Source of the DNA: Marinitoga sp. 1197
GTDB lineage: Bacteria; Thermotogota; Thermotogae; Petrotogales; Petrotogaceae
Assembly: GCF_001021165.1 (NCBI RefSeq)
Contig: NZ_AZAY01000023.1
Span: 62,001 to 126,000 of the forward strand
DNA length: 64,000 nt
Reading direction: 5' to 3'
The notes beneath the pieces were generated by a model. That model had not been told where the DNA came from. It was given only the letters and a program-made list of their open reading frames with translations, and searched no databases. Both the position numbers and the translations under genes were made by a program. How positions within the stretch are numbered: position 1 is the first letter of the stretch; every line of letters begins with the position of its first letter. This document shows, piece by piece, positions 52,798 to 60,148 of this stretch.

Positions 52798-53132
52798 TGA
52801 GGATATATTTTATATATGCTTATATAGTTTTGTTTTTGGGACTATTAGGTATAATTATAAAAAAGGATTTAATAATGAAATTATTTTTTTTGAGTATATT
52901 TCAATCAGGAGTTTTATTATTCTTTATTTTTCTGGGATATGATGAAAATATTCCTATTATAATGTCTAATATTATACTTAAAAATGCTGATCCATTGATA
53001 CACTCATTTTTGTTAACTGTAATTGTTATAGGCTTTGCAACAATATCACTATCTTTAGTATATATAATGATTTTAGCAGAAAATTTCAAAACTCATAATG
53101 TAGATATAATTGAAGAGGAGTTAGAAAAATAA
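52797..53132 (+). CDS. mnhC: Na+/H+ antiporter subunit C (MrpC/MbhG type)
   Basis: About 111 residues from ATG 52797 (TAATG overlap with mnhB). Three helices, NuoK-like. GIIIKKDLIMKLFFLSIFQS and NADPLIHSFLLTVIVIGFAT correspond to the conserved MnhC parts (D/N-P-l-x-q-A-L-x-L-T-A-I-V-I pattern, here with HSFLLTVIVI). The frame extends to 52752 but the extra residues lie in mnhB in another frame. Confidence 0.92.
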   Translation: MRIYFIYAYIVLFLGLLGIIIKKDLIMKLFFLSIFQSGVLLFFIFLGYDENIPIIMSNIILKNADPLIHSFLLTVIVIGFATISLSLVYIMILAENFKTHNVDIIEEELEK

Positions 53133-54559
53133 TGGCAATATTATTAATAATATTTCCTATTTCTTTGGGAATTTTAGCTTATCTTTTTAAAGAGCATCAT
53201 AAGAAGATTGGATATATTACTTATATAATTTTATTAACCTTAAATACATATTTAACTTTTTTTGGTAAAGAAGAAAGAATATTTCCAGGTGGATGGAATC
53301 GATTAAAAGGAATAGAAATATATTTTCCAAAAGAAATGTATGTAGTAGCCTTCTTTTTTAATATTATGATGTTTATTATTTATTGGCGTTCTGCACGAAG
53401 ACATAACAATATTTTTACCGCTTTGTGGTTGATAATAAATGGAACATTAATAGGAATTTTAACTTCTGAGGATTTTTTTAATACATATGTTCATCTTGAG
53501 CTGATATCAATATCTTCATTTTTATTAATTGGAATTGGAAGGACTGAAAAAAGAATTTGGGCAAGTTTAAAATACATGTTTTTAAGCTATATTGGTTTAA
53601 GCTTTTATCTTTTAGGAGTAGGATTAATTTATGCGAAAACTGGAAGTTTAAATTTGCATATAGCATTTTCTAAAGAACCTAACCCGTTAGCGGTATCTTT
53701 TATTATTACTGGTTTATTGGTAAAAAGTGGTATGTTATTTTTATCAGCATGGCTTCCTATTGTATATTCAGAATCATCTTCTGAGGTTTCGGCAATTTTA
53801 TCTGGTTATATATCACCTATTGGAACCTATGTTTTGTATTCTTTTTCCTTATATGAAGGTTTTTATAATGAAGCAAAAGGAATTTTCCTTATATATGGTT
53901 TTATATCATTAATATTGGGTGGAATTTTGGCCTTTTTTGAAAATGATTCGAAAAGAATATTGGCCTATTCCACAATTTCTCAAATGGGATTAGCAATAAT
54001 AATTATTGCTGTAAAAAAAGAATTATTTATTTTATTTTTTATATTACAAATGTTGTATAAGGCTTTAGCTTTTTATAATATTGGTCGAATTTATGAGAAA
54101 ACAAAATGTAGAGATATATATTTATTAAAAAATATAAAAGGTTACAATACAAATAAGATATTGGCAATGCTTAGTGTTTTCGGATTATCCGGGATTTTTC
54201 CAGCGCATACATTTTTTATTAAAGAAAGTATTGAATTGCAAGGAGGGCTTAAAACTTTATTGTATATTTCGGCATTTATAACAGCTTCTTATTCAATTAA
54301 ATTAATAGCCTCATTAAAATTAACTAAAAAGTTCTATTATTTTAGTCTTTTAATTACAACTCTGCCAATACTTAATTTTTTATCATTACATTTTAGTTTA
54401 AAAGATATGAGTATTTCAATATCGGCATTTGTAACAGCATTAATTCTTTCAAGAATAAAGACAAAACCAATATTGGTTAAGCTTAATTATCTTGAAAATG
54501 CATTAATCTTACAGATTTTTTCTATAATAATAGGGTATTATATAATAAAAGTAATATAA
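53132..54559 (+). CDS. mnhD: Antiporter subunit D (MrpD/MbhH, NuoN-like)
   Basis: A 475-residue protein with about 13-14 predicted helices, homologous to the proton-pumping NuoL/M/N subunits. The key Glu is in FNTYVHLELISISSFLLIGI and the key Lys in ITGLLVKSGMLFLSAWLP, with HxxE-type charges further on (RILAYSTISQMGLAI). It is the only large antiporter-type subunit in the module. No separate MrpA N-terminal module is encoded nearby. It starts directly at the mnhC stop (1-nt overlap). Confidence 0.93.
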   Translation: MAILLIIFPISLGILAYLFKEHHKKIGYITYIILLTLNTYLTFFGKEERIFPGGWNRLKGIEIYFPKEMYVVAFFFNIMMFIIYWRSARRHNNIFTALWLIINGTLIGILTSEDFFNTYVHLELISISSFLLIGIGRTEKRIWASLKYMFLSYIGLSFYLLGVGLIYAKTGSLNLHIAFSKEPNPLAVSFIITGLLVKSGMLFLSAWLPIVYSESSSEVSAILSGYISPIGTYVLYSFSLYEGFYNEAKGIFLIYGFISLILGGILAFFENDSKRILAYSTISQMGLAIIIIAVKKELFILFFILQMLYKALAFYNIGRIYEKTKCRDIYLLKNIKGYNTNKILAMLSVFGLSGIFPAHTFFIKESIELQGGLKTLLYISAFITASYSIKLIASLKLTKKFYYFSLLITTLPILNFLSLHFSLKDMSISISAFVTALILSRIKTKPILVKLNYLENALILQIFSIIIGYYIIKVI

Positions 54560-54592
54560 AAATATTGAGATAAAAATGAGAGGAGGAGGTTT

Positions 54593-56449
54593 ATGAAAAA
54601 AGTCGTAATTTCTTTACTGTTTATTATTTTTTTCTATTCTTTTTCGTTTGCTGCGTTAATGAAATCTGTTGATGGTAATACTGTTAAAGTAGAGGTTTTA
54701 GAAATAAAAGATGGAAATATCAAGGTAAAACTTTTTAATCAAATATATACAGTTCAGGAAAGTAATGTATTGTATATATCTTTTGATGAAAAAACCACAG
54801 CTGATTATGGAATTATTATAGATGATAAAGTCTTTTCTGGTAAACTGACATCATATGCATCAACAACTGCAAACATTCAGATGAATATAGGTGAATTTAT
54901 ATTAAATGATGTTTCTAAATTGAAGTTTGTTAATTTTGCCAATTCTGAAGTTCCAGATATAAAATGGTTTAGAGAAAAACAACCTCAAAATTTTGATATA
55001 ACATTAGGTGATGATTATACAGAAATAAAAGGTAATATTTTTGAAGCAAAAGAAAATCAATTGTTTTTAAATATACCTATTTTGGGGCAGGGTGTATTGG
55101 ATTTGAGTGTAATAAAAAGCATTTCATATCCAAAGTATGATTTTAAAGAACCATATATTCTAAAATTATATAATGGTTATGAATTTAAATATGTAAATTT
55201 TTTGAAAAAGGTTAATGACTATTATTTCTTTGATTTAGGGTATGGTACATTAAGTTTGTTTAATTCATCAATTTTTGGCTTTTCTGGTGGTATGAAGACT
55301 CCGACTACTAAATATACATATTTTATATTAAAAAATGGAATGAAATTTTTTGGAGATATTACTGGTAGTGACGAAGAAAACTTAAATGTTACAAGTATAT
55401 TTGGAGAACATAAAATATCAAAAAGTTCCGTTTTAACATATGCTAAAATACCTGATGAAAAAATAATGCTTGTCGTTTCTAAAGACGAGATTTTATATGG
55501 AAATTATGAACGTGAGAATAGAAAAATATCTTTAAATCCAGAAAATATTGGTAAAATAGATATTATATTAGTTAATTCTAATAAAGAAAAAGAAAGTATT
55601 GTAAGTACTCCAATGAAAAATTGGGAATTGAAAACAAATGTAATAAATAAATCTCTGGCTTTGAGTAAATATAATTTATTAGCTTATGGAAATGACAAAA
55701 TGGTGATGATAGTTTCTGCAGTAAATAATGAAGGTTTTGGTAATTATAACCATGATTCAAAGGTTACAGCATTATCGTTTGATGATGAAAGTCAATTACT
55801 GTATTCAGGAGATGAAAAGGGGATATTGAATGTTTATAATTTAATTACTAAAAAAATTGATTATATGTTTGATTTTAAAAGTAAAATTACATATTTAATA
55901 TCAAAAAATAATATATTATATGTAGCTCTCGAAAACGGGAAATTATATACAATTACAGGGGTTGAAAGTAAATTATTGATTGATATGAATGATGAGATAA
56001 CGAGAGTAAGTGTGAATGATAGAGCAATATATATATCTATGAAAAATGGAAAAATTTCAAAAATTGATAAATTTAACGGAAAAACAATTTGGAATATGAA
56101 ATTTGATAATTCTATAACAGATATTTTATTATTAAAAAATGATAAATATTTAGTAGCAGCACAATATAATGGGAAAATATCAATTTTAAATATCGAAAAT
56201 GGAAATGTTTTAACCTCATTTCAATCATTTGAAGGTGTATATAGTATTTTACCATCTTTATTGAAAAATTATTTTATAGTATCAGGAAAAAATGGAGAAA
56301 TAGAAGTATGGAATAGTATAAATTTAAATAAAGTTTCAAAATTTAATATTGGAAAAGATATAATTTATACGTTATTAGATTCAACAGGTGATGTTATATT
56401 CTTATTAAAAAATAATTCTGTTGTATCTATGAAAATATTTGAATATTAA
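54593..56449 (+). CDS. Large exported protein with C-terminal beta-propeller, unknown function
   Basis: A 618-residue protein with a signal peptide (MKKVVISLLFIIFFYSFSFA). Residues ~25-330 contain several similar ~60-residue beta units, each 'dGn.vkgev..i.dg.l.v..' (for example VDGNTVKVEVLEIKDGNIKV and NGMKFFGDITGSDEENLNVT), like bacterial SH3/LSm-type repeats. Residues ~345-615 form a WD40/PQQ-like propeller (DSKVTALSFDDESQLLYSGD, KNDKYLVAAQYNGKISILNI). No catalytic site is visible. It is probably an envelope scaffold or adhesion protein, following the antiporter genes by chance or co-transcription (33-nt gap). Confidence 0.7.
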   Translation: MKKVVISLLFIIFFYSFSFAALMKSVDGNTVKVEVLEIKDGNIKVKLFNQIYTVQESNVLYISFDEKTTADYGIIIDDKVFSGKLTSYASTTANIQMNIGEFILNDVSKLKFVNFANSEVPDIKWFREKQPQNFDITLGDDYTEIKGNIFEAKENQLFLNIPILGQGVLDLSVIKSISYPKYDFKEPYILKLYNGYEFKYVNFLKKVNDYYFFDLGYGTLSLFNSSIFGFSGGMKTPTTKYTYFILKNGMKFFGDITGSDEENLNVTSIFGEHKISKSSVLTYAKIPDEKIMLVVSKDEILYGNYERENRKISLNPENIGKIDIILVNSNKEKESIVSTPMKNWELKTNVINKSLALSKYNLLAYGNDKMVMIVSAVNNEGFGNYNHDSKVTALSFDDESQLLYSGDEKGILNVYNLITKKIDYMFDFKSKITYLISKNNILYVALENGKLYTITGVESKLLIDMNDEITRVSVNDRAIYISMKNGKISKIDKFNGKTIWNMKFDNSITDILLLKNDKYLVAAQYNGKISILNIENGNVLTSFQSFEGVYSILPSLLKNYFIVSGKNGEIEVWNSINLNKVSKFNIGKDIIYTLLDSTGDVIFLLKNNSVVSMKIFEY

Positions 56450-56477
56450 AAAGTGTTTATAAAAAGTGTTTAAATAT

Positions 56478-56505
56478 AAAAATGGCTGAATTATCAGCCA
56501 TTTTT
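56478..56505. terminator. Bidirectional terminator after 54593 gene
   Basis: AAAAATGGCTGA/TCAGCCATTTTT with a 3-4-nt loop, between convergent genes. Confidence 0.9.
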
Positions 56506-56516
56506 ATATTAATAAA

Positions 56517-56903
56517 TTATTTATTATACCCTTCTTTTTTTAAAAAATTAGTTTCTTTGTAAAGTACATATAGCATTAAAAAGGAGAATAAGTATATTGA
56601 AATTTTAAAATCAGGGATATCATTACCGCTCGTATAAACTGCAAGCCATCCAAAAATATATTTTAATAGTTCATATGTACCAATTAACAAGGATATAATT
56701 CCACTAACTATAATATGAGCAGAGAAATGATACCAGACGTTTTTTATATCCTCCCATAATCCAATAAAAGCAATAAGTGATACTATGATATAAGATACAA
56801 ATATGAAATTATCATATTTAAAATTAATTATAGCCATAAATATGGATAAAATTCCAATAAAAATTAAAATATTTTTCTTAAAATTATTTTTTTTATTTTT
56901 CAT
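56517..56903 (-). CDS. Small four-helix membrane protein of feo operon, unknown function
   Basis: A 128-residue protein with four predicted transmembrane segments (about 12-30, 33-49, 60-83, 102-117) and basic termini. No conserved motif is recognisable. Its ATG overlaps the feoB stop by 4 nt, so it is translated with the iron transporter and may assist it, but that is inference from position. Confidence 0.6.
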   Translation of the reverse strand: MKNKKNNFKKNILIFIGILSIFMAIINFKYDNFIFVSYIIVSLIAFIGLWEDIKNVWYHFSAHIIVSGIISLLIGTYELLKYIFGWLAVYTSGNDIPDFKISIYLFSFLMLYVLYKETNFLKKEGYNK

Positions 56904-58849
56904 AGGAATATTCCTCCTATCACATAAACTATATTGGCTATTATATAAGCTACAATTAATGTATAAATTAATTCAAAGAAAACCCATTTCCAACCATTAG
57001 TTTCTTGTTTTATTACACTTAATGTAGCAAAACATGGAATGTAAGCTAAAACAAAGAAAATTAGAGCTAATGCTGACTGAGGAGATAATATTGTTTGCAA
57101 TGCATAATTCATACCCTCTTCACCAACATTTAAAATAGTCATATAAGAAGAAGCTACAACTTCCTTTGCAACTGCTCCAAAAATCAAAGAAATATTTGTT
57201 TGCCAATTCCATCCAAGATTTTGAGTTATGGGTTCAAAAAATTTTCCCAGATAAGCAGCATAAGAATTTGCAATATCATTATTGTTTGGAAAATAAGATA
57301 AAAGCCATATAAAAATAGTTGCTATTAATATAATCCCTCCAGCCTTCTCTAAGAAATGCTTTCCTCTATTCCAGGAATATAAGATTAAATTTCTAAAAGT
57401 AGGCATTCTAAACCTTGGTAACTCTATTGTAAAGGGAACATCTTCTCCTTTTATGAAAAATATTTGAAGTATCTTTGCAGATAATAATACTAAAATTATA
57501 CTTGATATGTATACGAAAAGTAATATAGTAGCAGCGTTTTTTTCAAAAAAGGCACTTATTAATAATATATAAACAGGTAATCTTGCAGAACAGGAGGCAA
57601 AAGGTATACTTAATATTAAAGCCATTCTTTCCTTTTTATTGGCTATAGTTTTTGTTGACATTATTGCAGGAACACTACATCCAAACCCAAGTATAATAGA
57701 CATGAAAGAACGACCACTGAGACCAAATTTTCTAACTAATTTATCAACTAAAAAAGCTGCTCTGGGTAAATACCCTGATTCTTCTAAAAAACCCATAAAA
57801 AAGAATAATACAAATAATTGAGGAACAAAAATTAAAACGCCACCTACTCCCCCTATTATTCCATCAACAATTAATGAATTTAACCATGGTATAGGAATTT
57901 TTCCATTTATTGAATTTCCTAAATTGCTAAATAATATATCAATCAAATCTGAAAGAGGGCTGGCAATATTAAAGGTTAACGAAAAAACAAAATATAAAGC
58001 AACGATATATATTAATAGTCCTAATATTTTATGTGTCATTACATGGTCAAGAATATCTCTCATTGCCCAGTTTCTACCTTGTTCAATCACAGAACTTTTT
58101 ATAACAGTTGAAATAAACTTAAATTTCCAATCCATATATTCAGATTTTAATTTATTAATATCAAACTTTGAATTTATTTCCTTAATCAATTCTTCCGGAT
58201 AATATAAATTTTTATTTCCAAATTCTAAATAATATATTGATAGCCACCTTTTGTCATATGATTTTAAAAAATCAAATTTTTCTAATTCTTTCGAAAAAAA
58301 ATTTATAAAAGAATTTATTGAATTTGTATATGCAAATTTTTTTAGTGGAATATTTTTATTTTCTGCTGTTTTATGAATGGCTTCTAATAGTTGATCTATC
58401 CCAATATTTTTTTTTGCAGAGGTTAAAACAACAGGTATATTTAGAGTTTTTTCAATAAAAGAGGGATTTATAACTTTGCCTTTTGAATATGCTTCATCAA
58501 TAGAATTAATTGCTAAAATTACAGGAAGATTCATTTCTAAAATTTGTATTAAAAGATACATAGATCTTTCTAAATTAAGAGAGTCAGCAACGACGACAAC
58601 TGCATCTGGAGATTCATTTATCAAATAATCTCTTGCAACCTTTTCATCATCGCTTTGAGCAGATAAAGTATAGATTCCAGGTAAATCTACAAGTTTAAAA
58701 TGATGATTTTTATATTTAAATGAACCAACTTTTTTTTCAACAGTTACTCCAGGCCAATTTGCAATATATTGTCTACTTCCAGTTATAATGTTAAATATAG
58801 AGGTTTTACCAACATTTGGATTTCCGATTATAGCAATTTCAAAAGTCAT
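56900..58849 (-). CDS. feoB: Ferrous iron transporter FeoB
   Basis: A 649-residue Fe(II) transporter with an N-terminal G domain: G1 GNPNVGKTSIFNIITG (residues 8-23), G2 NWPGVTVEK, G3 DLPGIY, G4 NSID, then a GDI-like helical region. The membrane part has two Gate motifs (RAAFLVDKLVRKFGLSGRSF with GFGCSVPAIMSTKTI, and GKHFLEKAGGIILI). GAVAKEVVASSY is conserved near the C-terminus. It follows feoC-like and feoA genes and imports ferrous iron across the inner membrane. The family is certain. Confidence 0.97.
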   Translation of the reverse strand: MTFEIAIIGNPNVGKTSIFNIITGSRQYIANWPGVTVEKKVGSFKYKNHHFKLVDLPGIYTLSAQSDDEKVARDYLINESPDAVVVVADSLNLERSMYLLIQILEMNLPVILAINSIDEAYSKGKVINPSFIEKTLNIPVVLTSAKKNIGIDQLLEAIHKTAENKNIPLKKFAYTNSINSFINFFSKELEKFDFLKSYDKRWLSIYYLEFGNKNLYYPEELIKEINSKFDINKLKSEYMDWKFKFISTVIKSSVIEQGRNWAMRDILDHVMTHKILGLLIYIVALYFVFSLTFNIASPLSDLIDILFSNLGNSINGKIPIPWLNSLIVDGIIGGVGGVLIFVPQLFVLFFFMGFLEESGYLPRAAFLVDKLVRKFGLSGRSFMSIILGFGCSVPAIMSTKTIANKKERMALILSIPFASCSARLPVYILLISAFFEKNAATILLFVYISSIILVLLSAKILQIFFIKGEDVPFTIELPRFRMPTFRNLILYSWNRGKHFLEKAGGIILIATIFIWLLSYFPNNNDIANSYAAYLGKFFEPITQNLGWNWQTNISLIFGAVAKEVVASSYMTILNVGEEGMNYALQTILSPQSALALIFFVLAYIPCFATLSVIKQETNGWKWVFFELIYTLIVAYIIANIVYVIGGIFL

Positions 58850-58852
58850 GTT

Positions 58853-59071
58853 TTACCCTCCACAATTTTTTTTATCACAAAATTTATTTATTGGACAATC
58901 ACTGCATTTTAAATTTAATGAATCAAATGTATTTATTTTTATGCCGCTAGATATTAAAAAGGGGAATAAAATTTCCAACTCTTGATTATTTAAATTGAAT
59001 TTCCTTTTAATTTCATCTATAGAAATATTTTCGTTTGTGTTTTTCAAAAATGTTAGAACTTGATCTATCAT
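58853..59071 (-). CDS. feoC: FeoC-like winged-helix protein with four cysteines
   Basis: A 72-residue protein. The N-terminal ~50 residues look like a small winged helix (ISIDEIKRKFNLNNQELEIL). The C-terminus CSDCPINKFCDKKNC has cysteines spaced C-x2-C-x5-C-x4-C, similar to FeoC proteins that bind a [4Fe-4S] or similar cluster. It lies between feoA and feoB (15-nt and 3-nt gaps), the usual FeoC-like position for regulating FeoB. The product is short but the context is strong. Confidence 0.85.
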   Translation of the reverse strand: MIDQVLTFLKNTNENISIDEIKRKFNLNNQELEILFPFLISSGIKINTFDSLNLKCSDCPINKFCDKKNCGG

Positions 59072-59086
59072 ATGCTCACCACTCTT

Positions 59087-59539
59087 TTATTCTTTTTTTA
59101 AAAGAATTTTTTTTGCACGACCTTTACCAAAGATTATTTGTTTTCCATTTATGGTTATTGTTACTTTACCACGATGATTATTAAGTACATTAATTTGCTT
59201 TCCAACATATAAATTTAAACTTTCCATATCCTTTTTGAAAAAGATTCCGCCTTTAATGAAAAAAATTTCATATTGTCCAGGTGAAGCTTCATCTAAAGAA
59301 AATATTTCATTTGTAACTTCTACAAAAATTTTTTGAGCTTCATTTTTCCTTATCATGATTTTATTATCATCTATTTTAAATACCATTGGATCGCCAAAAG
59401 GAGATTCGTGTATATATATTATTTTTTTTCCAGGGATTAAACCCATGGCGATAAATCTTTCTTTAACATTTTCATCAAATTCCAATCTTACAATTATGCC
59501 ATCCATTCCTATTTTTAAACTACTTAATGGTATAATCAC
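59087..59539 (-). CDS. feoA: Ferrous iron transport protein A, two-domain
   Basis: A 150-residue cytosolic protein. Residues 1-75 are a FeoA SH3-like domain (PLSSLKIGMDGIIVRLEFDE, ERFIAMGLIPGKKI, FGDPMVFKIDDNKIMIRK). Residues 76-150 look like a second, diverged copy (LDEASPGQYEIFFIKGGIFF, IFGKGRAKKI). Most FeoA are ~75-80 residues, so this is a tandem form. It leads the feoA-feoC-feoB operon. A minus-strand TATAAT is at 59584-59579. Confidence 0.9.
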   Translation of the reverse strand: MIIPLSSLKIGMDGIIVRLEFDENVKERFIAMGLIPGKKIIYIHESPFGDPMVFKIDDNKIMIRKNEAQKIFVEVTNEIFSLDEASPGQYEIFFIKGGIFFKKDMESLNLYVGKQINVLNNHRGKVTITINGKQIIFGKGRAKKILLKKE

Positions 59540-59578
59540 ATTAGTTTCCTCCTGAAATAAGTGATATTTTTCGTTTAT

Positions 59579-59584
59579 ATTATA
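59579..59584 (-). promoter_or_regulatory. -10 of feo operon promoter
   Basis: Minus-strand TATAAT about 40 nt upstream of feoA. An inverted repeat AGAATTA-CT-TAATTCT (59625-59640) lies ~45 bp further upstream and could be an iron-regulator site, though it is not a recognisable Fur or DtxR box. Confidence 0.45.
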
Positions 59585-59720
59585 TCCGATTTCTGTTAAA
59601 ATCTTACAGCACGAAATAAAATAGAGAATTACTTAATTCTATATATAAAATAAATCTAAACTTTTAATATAAAATAATTAACAACAATAAATTAAAAAAT
59701 TAAATATATATTATTATATT

Positions 59721-60017
59721 TTACAAAGTTTTATTTATATACTCTATAACATCTTCTAATTCTTTTAATTTTATTTCTATTTCTTTTGAATTATCCGAAT
59801 ATGCAGCTTCTCTTACACAAGTTTCGAGATGTTCTTTTAAAATTTGTGAATTAGCTTTTTTTAATAAAGATATAGAAGCCAAAATTTGTTTTGATATATC
59901 AATACAATATCTGTTATCTTCTATCATCTTTATAACAGCTTCAACCTGTCCTCTCGCAGTTTTTAATACATTTAAAGTTTTTTTGTGTTTCATATGATGA
60001 TGTGTATATTTATCCAT
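59721..60017 (-). CDS. CsoR/RcnR-family metal-sensing repressor
   Basis: A 98-residue all-helical repressor of the CsoR family. Copper-type ligands Cys38, His63 and Cys67 are in place (DNRYCID, KEHLETCV), fitting the C-H-C set of CsoR. The family core LNVLKTARGQVEAVIKMIED is at residues 15-34. The N-terminus has a His-rich run (THHHMKH). It lies upstream of the feo operon but 181 nt away; no copper transport gene is in view, so its target is unknown. AGGAGAA precedes the ATG. Confidence 0.93.
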   Translation of the reverse strand: MDKYTHHHMKHKKTLNVLKTARGQVEAVIKMIEDNRYCIDISKQILASISLLKKANSQILKEHLETCVREAAYSDNSKEIEIKLKELEDVIEYINKTL

Positions 60018-60113
60018 TTTTTCTCCTCCCTGCTCTATATTTTCTTCTCATATATAATTATATACTATTTTTATTTATTTTGTGTGTTGCCAAATAAAAA
60101 ATTTGTGGTATGA

Positions 60114-60119
60114 TATTAT
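60114..60119 (+). promoter_or_regulatory. Extended -10 of O-antigen-ligase-like operon
   Basis: TGATATTAT (60111-60119) is an extended -10, 30 nt upstream of the gene start. Confidence 0.5.
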
Positions 60120-60148
60120 AGAAAGAAAAAATTCGAGGGAGGGTGAAT

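Noticed and set aside
59625-59640. Fur box upstream of feoA
   Set aside because: The inverted repeat AGAATTA-CT-TAATTCT does not match the Fur or DtxR consensus and lies too far upstream of the -10 for simple repression. It is kept only as a note.
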